From Scleromitrula shiraiana (taxonomy: Eukaryota > Ascomycota > Leotiomycetes > Helotiales > Sclerotiniaceae), in NCBI GenBank assembly GCA_028455995.1, contig JABELC010000004.1:1426001-1490000 (forward strand): 64,000 nt of DNA, in the 5' to 3' direction. Positions 45,688-57,218 of the stretch are shown here, one piece after another. The position numbers and the translations under genes were made by a program. The notes beneath the pieces are model-generated. The model searched no databases, was not told the origin of the DNA, and saw only the letters and a program-made list of their open reading frames with translations. Position 1 is the first letter of the stretch. Each line of letters begins with the position of its first letter.

Positions 45688-47078
45688 CTAAGTTCGTCCT
45701 CTCACTACACCTAATCTTTCAACCTCCCCACGGCTCACATCCACCTTCACCGGTCTCCCCTTAGCACCACTCGCCCCACAATAGCCACCCGCATAAGTCC
45801 CCTCGGATCTATAAAGCCCCACCTTCAAGCCATTATTCAAGACCAGAACATTCCTCGGATCAAATTCCTTTTGACTTTCTCCTCTAATGGGGGTATTCTT
45901 CATAGATGTGACAATTCTCTTCTGGGGAGGTGGTTGACTTCCTTCTGGAGTATCTGATATTGAAGTTCTCTTATTCCGGGTATGAGATTGACTCAAATCT
46001 TGATCTGCGGTTCGTTTACGTGATTCTTGCATCTGCATATGCAGTCTTTGTAATTGAAGTTGTTTGGCCAGTATCGTATCGACATCAGGACTAGTATATC
46101 CATTACCCACCTCGTCCTTTTCAGAGCTCGTAACAACTGATTCACTCTTCCGTTCGTTACCATTCAACTTTCCATTCCCACCAGAACCATCACCCACCGA
46201 ACTCCTCGTCCCCAGCAGATCCTGCAAATCCAGCCGATCAAAGGGTTCAACCCCCACAAACTCCCCACAAAGTTTCCTCTTACTCCTATCACAATACCAA
46301 GTCGGCGCCCTGCTCTTCCTCAACCTCAATAACCCCATTCCCCACCTCTGTTTCACAAACTCATGCTTTGTTCTGAAATCAATCAGTCCATCCATCGTGT
46401 TTTTCAAATCCACGTAGAAGTTTGCCCAGTATGGTGTTGACGTGTTTTGTAGGAAGGTGGGTGCGTAGATTTTCGTAAGGCCTTTGATGATGTTCTCGGT
46501 ATCGAGATATTTTTGGTCGGTGGGCGAGAGACGGAAGAGCCAGCCAAAGACACCCATGGGAGGGTCAGTACTTATGGAGAGGGATGTGAGAGCGGGGTGG
46601 GGGACTGGGGAGGAGGCTAGGTGAAGTCGTGGGTTGTAGAAGTTGGGGCGGATATTGGGAAGGCCTGTGATTATAGATGGTTAGCAATTGAAGTACGCCA
46701 AAGAATAAGAAGTGCATATGATATAGTTGCATGTTTGATAGAATAGATAGCTTTAGAGAAATCAGCAAGCAACTTTCACATACCCTTTTGATTGAAGAAG
46801 AATTCCCAGTTGGGTAATCGAGTAAGCATTACATAGTCGGCAGAAGGGTATTTCTGACTGAATTCCATAGGATTAAAAGAACAGTCGTACATGAAGTGAA
46901 GAGGAAGTTTGGAATCATCTTCTATTATTTCGATTTGGGCTTCGGCAGCGAAGCTTCTGCGGAGGATTTCGTTGATTTGTACGATGCTCATTTTAAGGAT
47001 TTGGCAACTGGTATGTGTTTGAGATATTAGGTTTTGCTGCTCAGTTGCAATGTGAGGGGAATTTGAATTATGTTCCAT
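45688..47078 (-). CDS. Divergent gamma-glutamylcyclotransferase-like protein with long C-terminal tail
   Basis: Two exons (47078-46784 and 46664-45688) with a 119-nt intron give 423 residues. A second in-frame ATG at 46991 would give 394. The first half reads like the GGCT/AIG2 fold: LHFMYDCSFNPMEF in place of the usual YGSNM loop, then MLTRLPNWEFFFNQKGLPNI across the splice site and GVFGWLFRLSPTDQKYLDTENI, matching the family's V-G-L-x-x-L/S-P-D-x-x-L-D pattern. Typical members release 5-oxoproline from gamma-glutamyl dipeptides, but the altered nucleotide-like loop makes activity doubtful. From about residue 230 the protein becomes polar, Ser/Lys-rich and probably disordered, with two basic stretches that could be nuclear signals, and ends in a Gly-rich GTYAGGYCGASGAKGRPVKV segment. 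The family call rests on pattern resemblance. Confidence 0.6.
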
Positions 47079-47487
47079 TTAAGTAAAAGATTCTGTGGTG
47101 TACGGTATGGTATGTAAATTGGACTGTGAATAACAAGTCTACGGAATGGTCGATGATAGAGTACAGTACTGCAGAGCTTTGTCGTCGGGTAATTAAAAAA
47201 AGAATGATACTTGGTTAGCTAGAGCTTTCGATTTTAATGGAATCAAATATTGCTATAATAGTTAATTCATCTATAAAAGCTCAATGAGGATGAAAAGATG
47301 GCTGGAATTCTTTGACAAGTGAAGAGAAGTGAATATAAAACCGAAAATTTCAAAAGTTGAAGTCGAGTAACGTAAATTGACCTATGATTTTGACATAATA
47401 GTAACCTGTGATCTAATATCTAGTCATCATCTATAGCAACCAGAATCTATGATTCAAATCACAACTGTTCTTTTGAATGAGATGAAT
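47079..47487. other. Short intergenic gap
   Basis: 409 bp between two minus-strand genes: the promoter side of the GGCT-like gene and the 3' flank of the amidase. Nothing distinctive is seen. Confidence 0.5.
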
Positions 47488-49281
47488 TCAGGATTTGACT
47501 TTCAAGCATTGCTCTATAAGTTCTAGCATTGCTGTAACTTTCTCTTCCTCCAATCGACGACCAACTAGCGCAAGACCAACAGGAGCATTTTCATGATTTT
47601 CAGGTTTCTCATCTGTTTATTGATGTTAGTTACATTGTAAGAAATCGAATCGATCTTCTTACAGCATTCCATGACCTTCCTGTCAAAACTAGACAATGGT
47701 TGCCAGTCTTCCGGTACAACATCTACTTTCAGATCAACATTAGTTACTGGAAAGACTCCAGTACTCAAATCCAATAGAGGTGAAAGACCTCCCCATGAGA
47801 CCTGGTTGACATTAGCAAAATCATCTAATCTCTTTATATAGTTGACAGTAATTACCGTCCAAGATCTTCCATGACCAAATGCTGGGAGTGGACCGACTGG
47901 CATGATTAAACCATCGATTGGTCTGCCTGTACTTGTTAATTCCTTTGAGGACTGCCATCTTTCCAACCAACTAGTTGCCAGTAGAGTTCTCCGATGTTGG
48001 TTTTGCCATGTCTCAAAAACAGTTTGAGGTACCGGATTAGCACTATGTCCAAGCCAACTCTCGAGCTGAGGCAATAGTGGTTCTCCAGAAGCATCAGTAT
48101 CTCGCCGATATTCCTCGCCACCATCAGCTTCGAAGAACTCGAAATCTAATCTGGTTGCTTCAGCATGTTCATGGGTGATGAAATCAATAACTTCATAGCC
48201 AGCAGCAATTAGTGCCGCCTTTGTCATATTCATAGCTCTGAGCACAGGAGGCGAACACTGTACCCTGCCATCGTGAATAGCAAATCCAAAGCACAGCTTT
48301 TGGGGCAATATCTCTTCGTCTGTACGCCATGGAATAGGTAAAACTTGAGGGTCAAGTAGCCATGGATTTTGAGCCAGAACAGACGTAAAGAGAAGCCGAA
48401 TATCGGAGGAACTCCTACACATTGGACCAGCCGTTGAACGAACAGCTTCCTGACCTTGCATAGTATTTGCGGCTCGTTGGTAACTGATTCTTCCATGTGA
48501 AGGTCGGAGACCATATAATCCGGTAAATGAACATGGGGTTCGAATACTACCTCCTATATCGGTTCCGATGCCAAGAAAGCTCCCACCAAAGCTTACAAGA
48601 GCACTTTCACCACCTGATGAACCTCCCGGTGTGAGATTTCGATTCGATGGATTGACAGTCCGACCCCATAAATTATTGACAGATTCAAACATCATCAATG
48701 TCATTGGAACATTTCTAAATCATGTTAGCTTGAATTTATGCTTGAAGAGAAACCCATTACGTCTTGCAATAGAATACGGCACCAGAAGCCTGGAGCATAG
48801 TAACCAAAGTGGAGTCTTCATCTGCGGGTTTGTTTGCTCTAGAAACATAACCAATTGTCGTGTCAAAATTCTTCAAATTGAACTGATCTTTAAGACTTAT
48901 TGGAAGACCATGCAAGGGTCCAACGGTCTTTCCATATTTACGAAAGTATTCGTCAAGTTCTTTTGCACGAGTAATTGCCTCATCGAAGCAAATTTCCGTC
49001 AGGCAATTAAGCAACTGCTGTGCAACCGCAGCACGTTTACAAATAGCTCTCGTTACATCTTCAGCCGTCCAATCCCCTTTTGCAATACGTGACACAACTT
49101 CCGAAGCTGTAGAGCTAGTAATCACAAGTTCATCTGAAGTAAAGAAACCAGAAGTCTTGGGCCAATCTTTAACATCAATCTGCGACTCGTCCGGTAATAG
49201 AGATTCTGGGATCCTCCATTCTTGAGGTATTTTCTGAGATCTCTCTTCTACCTTTTGAGCTGCAACAACTTGCCACATCAT
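47488..49281 (-). CDS. Amidase (amidase-signature family, acetamidase/FAAH-like)
   Basis: Three exons (49281-48761, 48714-47663, 47612-47488) give 565 residues. The last exon restores the family C-terminus NAPVGLALVGRRLEEEKV. The Ser-cisSer-Lys triad is complete: Lys131 in GLPISLKDQF, Ser206 in TPGGSSGGE and Ser230 in GTDIGGSIRTP, with the same 75- and 24-residue spacings as in fatty-acid amide hydrolase. These enzymes hydrolyse carboxylic amides; fungal members include acetamidases and detoxifying amidases. No signal peptide or obvious membrane anchor. Both introns use GTAA donors. It is intact despite lying among decayed genes, so it may be independently useful or part of a former metabolite cluster. 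Confidence 0.93.
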
Positions 49282-49940
49282 TTTTAGTCCGGGTATGAAT
49301 CAACACGTTTCGTACATACAATATGGTTCAAAGAGTGAGGGTCGAGATGACATGTTGGTAACATTTGAATGATGTTACACGACTGGCTGAGAGATACGCC
49401 ACATTCCGGCAGACGCAAAAGACTATCAGTGCAATTATATTTTACCAACTCAGTTAAAATACATCCATGGCCCTATGGTTATGTAGGAAATATTCCTTTT
49501 TAGTAAGATAAAGTGGTGGGATAGGTGGGGTAAGAGCTAGGAAGTTGAGGCTTGTTGTACTATCTATCTTCCTCAGCTGACTAATCTAGAACAATTATCT
49601 AATCAGTTGCGAATGGGTGCTGTCTACTTCCTCCTTCTATCAAAACATGTTTGGCATAGAAAACATTGATATTGTCAAAGATTTGTAGGAGAAGAACCTA
49701 CAACTCGTTCTAATAACCTTGAAATAACATCATATATCAATAGCATTTTTTTGACTTGCGGATTGTAACATATAGTTCTCGACTAGGATATTTGAAGCTA
49801 CAGTAGATAGGGTTATATAGCACTATTTACATAGCAGGTAGGCTGGACCGTACCTGCCATATTTGTGTATCCTCAGCATCAGTTTCCTGCAAAGCTGGCA
49901 TCCTCCCTCTCTACATTCTACATCTCAACCAAACCTCAAA
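49282..49940. other. Intergenic gap
   Basis: Divergent spacer between the amidase (-) and the APH-type pseudogene (+). No repeat or small gene is seen. Confidence 0.5.
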
Positions 49941-51312
49941 ATGGGCAGAGATACCTTCGAGTGGGTGCTTGTGTGGTCATGATATTGTTTGGAAGATTGA
50001 GCTCGATATCACGAAAATTGAATCATTCGCTCGCAAACTTTTCTCACTCGACGAAAATGATTTTTACCGCGTCACCTTTTATGCCTCTGGGGCTAACCCT
50101 AACAAACTCTACAAAATTGAGATTGACGGCAGATCCTTCTTAATTCGTATCGCATTACCAGTCGACCCCTCAATCAAAACGAATAGTGAAGTAGCAACCG
50201 TAAGCTTCATTCGCGACAATACAAGCATTCCAGTTCCTCATATCCTTACATTCGACGATTCCAGTGATAACGATCTAGGCTTTGAATGGATTTTAAATCC
50301 TGCCTGGTGAAATACTACGATCAAAATGGAGAACGCTACCAATGAGTGCCAAACAACATTTGGTTAAACAAATTGCGCAATATCAAGCACAGCTTTTCCG
50401 TCACAAGTTTTCTGCGATTTGAAACATATTTCTCTCTCCAAAATGCGAGCCTGAGCCCATGAATTCGCTTCTTGTTATTGTGGGATTGGGTAACGCTGAA
50501 GAAGCACTGCAAGAGTCGAAAGGAATCTTACCTAGTCTAGGTCGAATCGTCGCACCAGAGATCACCTCATACACAACGTGCCTAGAGGCCCATTCTCTAG
50601 AAGCGAAGACTGGCTGTATCCTCGTCTCATTATGACCCTTACCGACCAAGAAGGAATTCTTAATTCATACAAGGATGTCAATGAGATTGAAGAGGTCAAT
50701 TGAAGTGAAAATATCGATGAGATTGAAGGTGCCCAGGGCATCAAAGATCTTGCCGAAAGACTTCTTAAGTTGCTCCCCAGCGTCTTTCCTGACAATTAAA
50801 GTACCACAGAGCAATTTTCACTCTTCCACGGAGATTTGACTATGCGAAACATCCTGGTTGACGACAATGGAACGATTACTGGTATTGTTGATTGGGAATG
50901 CGTCTCCACATTGCCATTATGGATATCATGTCGGCTGCCGGAATTCCTCGGCGGAAGGGATAGAAATCAGGAGCCAGAGAGGGATGTTTATGGGTCAGAT
51001 AACAATGCTGAGTGGCCCCATGCGATTGAACAGCCCCCGCTTGATAACGAGGATGTGAGTAGCCTCTACTAGGAACACCTCCTGGACTTTGAGCAAACGA
51101 CGCTACGCAACATTTTCTTGAATGAAATGAAATCCATCGAGCCAGAGTGGGTTAGAGAATATGAAAAAGCAGCCAATCTGTTCAAACTTGATTTTGAATT
51201 TGCAGTGCAGCAATGTAATAATGGCTTGATGTTGAGGGAGATCAATAATTGGATGGATGCACTCGATAAGGATGAAAAATGGAGTTTGAAAAGAAGTACT
51301 TTTCGTTATTAG
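49941..51312 (+). pseudogene. APH-type phosphotransferase pseudogene
   Basis: A broken member of the fungal aminoglycoside-phosphotransferase-like kinase family. The N-lobe is seen as FYRVTFYASGANPNKLYKIE and SFLIRIALPVDP, and the conserved catalytic loop as FHGDLTMRNILVDDNGTITG followed by IVDWECVSTLPLW. The C-terminal helices are open to 51312. Lesions are: a frameshift after the first nine codons, a frameshift with TGA at 50308-50310, TGA at 50420-50422, TAA at 50797-50799 and TAG at 51070-51072. Between about 50450 and 50760 the frame is scrambled. Catalytic His, Asp and Asn are still encoded, so inactivation is by truncation. Family members act on diverse small molecules; the original substrate is unknown. 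Confidence 0.82.
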
Positions 51313-53834
51313 GGCACAATGGTTCTGATACCCATGTATGTAGTGTTATAGAAATAAAATGATAATGGGTAATTTCTTTACAATTTTCTCATGAGGTGAA
51401 TAAGACATCCAATTGCGTGTAGCGGAACGCAGGCGTACATGCTACTAGGATTGTTCGTTGAACCGATTTCTCTTTATCGAAGTTGATTAAGGTGAGCTAT
51501 GAAAGCAGAAAGTTTACTAACAAAATGTAGGTTTCTTCACTCCAGCGCATAGTGGTCTCGTCATTTTGAGAGTTCAAGGGAGTATGCAACCGTGGTTACA
51601 AGAATCTACTTTTCTGTTGACTAGGGTTAAGTTCTCTCCACAACATCAGCATGTCTTGCATGGTGTACATGGTACCCTCGCTTCTCGAATTCTCCAGATG
51701 TTCTACGGCTACAGTAGATTCAGTAAATACCCTAAAATATTGTCAGCTAGACAAATCTTTCCCCGTCTATCAAGGGGATTCCCCTAAAGCTACTCTTCCC
51801 GTGTGGGAAACACTTATATAGTACCTGTCATTTGTCATATTATAAGGGAATCTTTAAAATTTACCAAGCTCTATCAGGAGATACTAAACGATACCGAAGC
51901 GGTGAGGATTGAGTCTTTGAGGAAACCACATGGAGAAGATATATCTTCATGGCCACGTGGATTGTATTCCGGTGCTAATGGGTCTATTGAGTCTTAAATC
52001 CTGGTCCAAGAAACGCGGCTCAAGAAACAACACATACATGCCCTGCCGTTGTCAATATTATGAGATCCAGTTTTCCTTTCACCAACCATTGTGAAGGATG
52101 GTTTAGTGTTATATTAAACTTCGACCGGCAAAAAGATTTAGCATATGGGGAAATGAATACTCGGAAAACTTATTTCGTAATTCAGCCAATGGGTGAATGC
52201 CCATGTGTTCTCACTCGTATCTGCATTGTCAAATTAAAAGCTCTAGAGATATCAAGAAATTAAAGGACTAGATTTTGGAGCAGAAAGAGGTAGAAAAAGT
52301 GTCTAAGTATTTGTAGCTACTATATATTTGTCAAAGCGCTTGGTCAAAAGCTAATGCAAGGGTCTAATAACCGAATTTGGACCTAGAGCTTTGGACCAGG
52401 CACTAGACTGGAGCTAATCTAGACTTGGAAACCTCTACATGTGCTGTGCGGGAGATCTTCTGGTGATCTAGGTACTCCACGGACAATAATTTATTTTTGG
52501 AAAAGATTTTGTGCAGCTGGAGAAAAGACTGTAGGAAAGAGAAACAGAAGAAGCAATTCCTCTGTGCAACCATGCATGAAGCTTGAATTCTTCGAGAGTT
52601 GATCACAAACAATTCCCGAAGCATGAGCCACTACAGTACATCAATGATTACACCTTGACGGCATTTTCTATAAGTATCCATAACCAAAAAGTCGGTATCG
52701 CTTTCAGCTTCGGGGATTTGAATTCAGCAAGCAGCCAAAGAAAATGGGTATCCGAGTCTGGATGTAGACATTTTCTCTTGGTCCAGGCTACACATTGGTT
52801 TCGATACAAATATAGACTAATCTAGACATTTTGTATATCTGTACCGGTGTTAATTTCTACACTGCTACAATGGCGCAAAAAACCACGAGGGAAAAATGAT
52901 CTTGTACCTTGTTGTGTTTAGGTTCCTCGTGCTTGTGCTAGCTAGCTGGCGGCTTGGCTTTATTTGACCTAAACCACCTTGAGGTTAGCCACGGGGAAGC
53001 TATTGATGCTAATGGATTTTATTCAACCAGAAAAATTTGATCTTAGCGATGATATCTTCTTTTGAGGGTGATAACATGTTCGAAAATTTTCTTGGGTGGG
53101 ATATCTTCGAGTTATTATCACGAAAAAGGTATTTCCATGACAATTCCCGAAGAGGGTAGAACCGAGCAATCCTATTGATTCCCTGGGGAAAGACTAGAGA
53201 ACTATGGATTTAGACTCATGAATTAGCTTCAATATTTAAAGTTCACTCAACAGTCCGGCTTGATCTACCGACATTTGGTTAGTATGTCCGAACACGACTG
53301 AAAAACCATCAGTATTTGCGCAGAATTATTCGTTGCCAAAATCCTGGGCTTCACAAGACTTCACGAATTAGTTTTCAAAGTCATGATCAAGCTCAAGATT
53401 GATGGCTACACCAATATGGTTCTAGAACAGCCCGAGAAAACCGTACAATGTGACTAGGCCACCGAAACTTACATGTATGCCGGCAATACCCTTCACCACC
53501 TCTATGGTACCTCGAAACGATCAAGATAATATAAATCGGCTATTTGTTATCGTTCTAGCTTCTCTAATCCTTCTAACTACATCCCCGCTTTTTCTCGATA
53601 TTATTGAAAGTGGCGCTCGTGCTACTCACGGTCACACTATCACTACCTAGTCTTAGATGCATGTCTTTTGAAGAAGACTAGAATAGACTATTCTCACCAC
53701 ATGGACTTTATGCTTTTCAAATGCGGAGCAGAAAAGTATAAGATCGATGAGTTCTTCCACATTCAAATCGATTTCACCATCATCAATAACATCATCACAA
53801 TCATTACCTTTCGCATTCATTCGCTGTAACCAAC
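51313..53834. other. Gene-free interval with a P450 relic at its left end
   Basis: Apart from the P450 relic (51700-52263, separate entry), I see no coding signature. The frame at 53450-53650 has no motif or codon support. The last 100 bp before 53835 look like the promoter and leader of the secreted-protein gene, with a CATCAT-rich stretch at 53776-53800. Confidence 0.45.
51700..52263 (+). pseudogene. Degenerate cytochrome P450 fragment (C-terminal half)
   Basis: Pieces in shifting frames resemble a P450 C-terminal half. LPVWETL followed by PVICHIIRESLKFTKLYQ suits the K-helix, with ExxK in place of ExxR. Later FDRQKDLAYGEMNTRKTYF then PMGECPCVLTRICIVKLKAL lines up with the heme-binding loop and L-helix pattern G-R-x-P-C-x-G-x-R; only the cysteine and adjacent positions survive. 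Stops and frame changes separate the pieces. It differs from the P450 pseudogene at 37758. The family call is by eye. Confidence 0.45.
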
Positions 53835-55205
53835 ATGCGTTCTGCTATCATTGCCTCTGCTTTCGCAGCTATTGCTGTTGCAGCTCCCCACCCGCAATCC
53901 ATCAATCTTGATGTCATTGATGCTCTTCCAGAAGCAGCAATTGTTGCTCCTCCTACCAATGTCACTGTTGACACTGTCGCTATCCGTAAGATTCCTTCTT
54001 CCCATCTAACTTATGAAGATTACCTTTTTCCAAATATCTACAGTATATACTAACAACTCATAGAACCTGCCGCTGCCGCAACTTCCTTAGCCGTCGCTGC
54101 CGTCACAAGCGCACCCGCTTCCAAGCGTTCATCCAAGCGCGCATGTGCGAAGCGTTCTACCTGTGAGGCTCAACCATCTGGATCTGGACCACTCACCATG
54201 TAAGCATTTTTGTTCTCCACATACCATAAGTCAAGTCTAACAATAACCAGCCCTGATACCGCCAATGCTTTCTTGGCCAACCCAGTTTACTCCAATGCTG
54301 CCCAAAACGCCGACGTTCCTCAAGGATACACACAGGCTTTTTCTGACTTGCAAGCTTCTTCTCAAACCGTGTCTTACCTTGGATTGAAGACCTTGGATTC
54401 ATACAACACCGTCGAGTGTGCTTCTTACTGTGATCAACAGGAGGGATGTGTCGCTTTCAATATCTACTTTGAGCGTGACCCAACTCTTGATCCTGGATCC
54501 AGCTGCCCCAATCCTTCCTCAACCGTCAACTACAAGTGTGTCAGATGGGGAGTTCAACTCAACGCCGATACCGCCAGGAACGAGGGACAATGGAGAAGTA
54601 AGTTTTCCTCCTTATCCACTTATACATCTCTCCAAAACAAATCACTAATCTCTCCCCCTTCAGATGACTTCCACGTCGTGATCGCCGGATCCAACGGCTA
54701 CAACAAAGATGCCCCTCCCGCATCCGCCCCCGGATTCTCCGGCCCCAAGGCCCTCGGCGGTGCCATCAACGCCCCACTCGACCCAAAAACCCGAACCGAC
54801 ACCTACATGGGCTACAAATTCTTCAGTTTCAACGACGTACAATCCTACGCGAACGGAGTAAGCGCCTGCACCGCCGCCTGCAAGGCCCAAACCGAGTACA
54901 ACGTCGCTCATCCCCCTGATAACGCCAATGCTCCTATCTGCAACCAAGTCGTCGTCTATATGTTGAGCGAAAACAACAATCCTCAGGGAATCTACTGCAC
55001 CATGTATACTGAGGAGTGGGCCAGCAACTATGCGACTAACTATGGTCAACAAAGAGGAAATTCTTACTGGAGCGTCAGCCAAGCTTACTCTTACACCAAC
55101 GCTACTTATGCTTCTAAGTTCCCAGCTATCTGCGATATCGGTGGATGCCCTGGTGGAAGCTATGCTGGTGGTAACTTGGGTGGTTACGGACCAGCCGTTT
55201 TGTAA
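53835..55205 (+). CDS. Secreted PAN/apple-like protein with dibasic propeptide sites
   Basis: Four exons (53835-53985, 54064-54199, 54251-54597, 54664-55205) give 391 residues. The first 18 residues (MRSAIIASAFAAIAVAAP) are a clear secretion signal. An Ala/Val-rich pro-region follows, with three Lys-Arg pairs in ten residues (71-72, 75-76, 80-81), suited to Kex2 cleavage in the Golgi. The mature part contains YNTVECASYCDQQEGCVAFN, a cysteine pattern seen in PAN/apple-type modules, then paired cysteines through GSSCPNPSS and YKCVRWG and a Tyr/Gly-rich end. Similar secreted proteins are common in ascomycetes, but I know of no assigned function. There is no C-terminal GPI signal. Codon use is C-rich, suggesting high expression. 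As an extracellular cysteine-rich protein of a possibly plant-associated fungus it could face the host, but that is speculation. Confidence 0.85.
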
Positions 55206-55522
55206 ACTGCTTGGTTGTAGCTTGAATATGGAAAAATGATAAGGGGTAGAAGGTGTTTGGAATGGGAATGGGAATGGTAATGGGAATGGGGTTTTGTGGT
55301 GGTAACTTCTGGATTTAATTACTTGATTGATCGGGCCCGGTTACATCCAGTGATTAAAATTTCGTCTTGTCTTTCTTTCTTCCTTTCGATTTTTGTCTAT
55401 ACAGTCATAGAGGAGGATAGGTGGACAGACAGATAGAGTTTTGTAATTTAATTTTTAAATGAAATGTGTTCGAATTTTTAATCCATTTTCGGTAGCTCGT
55501 TGAAACATCGTTTAAATATGTT

Positions 55523-55693
55523 TCGAGCAAATTCATGTTGAATATTAGTCTAGAATACAGATATTGAAAGATATTTTGAACAAGTTCATTTCAAGTATCT
55601 ATGTCTTCTATGATTAGATATCATCATTGAATTAGCTCTAAGTATATTTCAATATCTGTATTCTAGACCGGCATTCAAAACTTCGATAGCTCG
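55523..55693. repeat. Foldback (inverted) repeat, MITE-like
   Basis: A perfect 22-bp inverted repeat, with a core of GTCTAGAATACAGATATTG on the left arm, pairs 55548-55569 with 55647-55668. Outward the arms continue imperfectly: left TTGAATATTA against right-arm complement TTGAATGCCG, differing by transitions as RIP would cause, and then CGAGC in both. The loop is about 77 bp and the whole unit about 170 bp. It lies 320 bp after the secreted-protein stop. Confidence 0.5.
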
Positions 55694-56253
55694 TATCAAT
55701 CACATACATATAAAAATTACCCCCTATTCCCTACCCCTTTCAAAAAAGACAGCATCTTACCTCATTTTATCTCACCTCATTCTTCAAATCTGATACCCCG
55801 GACCTCCACAACGATTTGATCCGATGCGATGCATGACACCACTTCCACCTACGCAGGTACTGCATTTTGTACCTCCGGAGTATAATCTTACGTACCTAGG
55901 TATCTTTGGATGAACTCAAGGCGTACGGATATAACAAACGGGAGGATAACAGCATGCAATATGGAAAAGCACACAAATGATTGATAACACCATTTATCCC
56001 CGCACTTATAAGTGCCCGATCAAGTTGTTTTGTTGTTCATTTTGCGACAAATGGATGACTTGGTGTGCTATGTCATCCATCCATCCATCCATCCATGATA
56101 ATTTCAGCCCCTCGCCGAGCCGAGAAGAGAAAAAATGCCACGCAAACAGGTGCAAACATTCAGGTTTTTCAGGCACACAGAATAGGGCTGCAGGGCAATT
56201 TCGCGACCAACATCCATCAACAGATGCATGGATCCCTTAAGAAATAACAACCC

Positions 56254-57218
56254 CCCTACGGTATCACCTATTCAGGGAGCGAACCTAAATAGAATTTAAT
56301 GACTTCCTTAAATAAACTTTAAGAAATCGGCCATTTTAGTGTTTAAGCACATTAAAAGTTCAAACATTGATGTATTAAATTTATAATTAATTAAAAATTA
56401 AATTTTATATAATATAAATTAATCTTTAAATTTAAAAATTAATTTTGGATAAACTTTAAATAAAATTCAAGTAAAATTTGGATAAAATACATCGATTTGA
56501 AACTATATTTAAAATAGCTTTGTTATCGATTTCACATTATAGGGTTATGTAACTTTTTAATATATTTTTATTGGTTAAAGATTTATCTAATCTTTTATTA
56601 GATCTATATAAGTATAGCTTTAGGCTATAAGGTCATAATTTTAGATTTCATTTTTTATAAATCAACAACTTTATTATCTTAAAAAAGATTTTAAAGAAAA
56701 TCTTAAAAAAGATCTTAAAAAAGATCTTAAAGAAGATTTTAAAAAAAATCTTAAAAAAGATGATTTTCTATAAAAAATTATGGAATTTAAAGGTATATTT
56801 ATATTACTTTTTAATATATACTATTATTAGTAATATTAACTTAAATATATTAATAATAAAAAGAATGCGGGGTTGATTTTGGTATATTAGCTAAATTAGA
56901 AAATAATGAAGTATATTAATTATTAGTATATATTAATTTTATATGCAAATATAATTTTGTATGTAAATGCAAATAGAAATGCATTAATTTTATATATAAA
57001 TGCAAATAAAAATGCATTAATTTTGTATATAAACTCTATATTAATCTTGTATTATATAATTATCTAAAATAAACTTGAATATCTAAGTTAAATTTGTATT
57101 AATATAAAATCACTCTCCAAAAATCAACTTATAATATAATTGAAATTTCAATTATAATGCGAAAATTTCCTTCCCTGAATGGTATTCAAGAAATCCCTGA
57201 ATACGTGATACCGTAGGG
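56254..57218. mobile_element. DNA-transposon relic or non-autonomous element with 25-bp TIRs
   Basis: The left terminus (56254-56278) reads CCCTACGGTATCAC, then C, then TATTCAGGGA. The reverse complement of the right terminus (57194-57218) is identical except for G at the fifteenth position. CCC lies directly outside both ends and may be a 3-bp target duplication. The 965-bp interior is extremely A+T-rich, with TpA-rich words typical of RIP. It includes about six copies of a TCTTAAAAAAGA-type 12-bp unit (56680-56762). No transposase frame is left. Confidence 0.7.
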
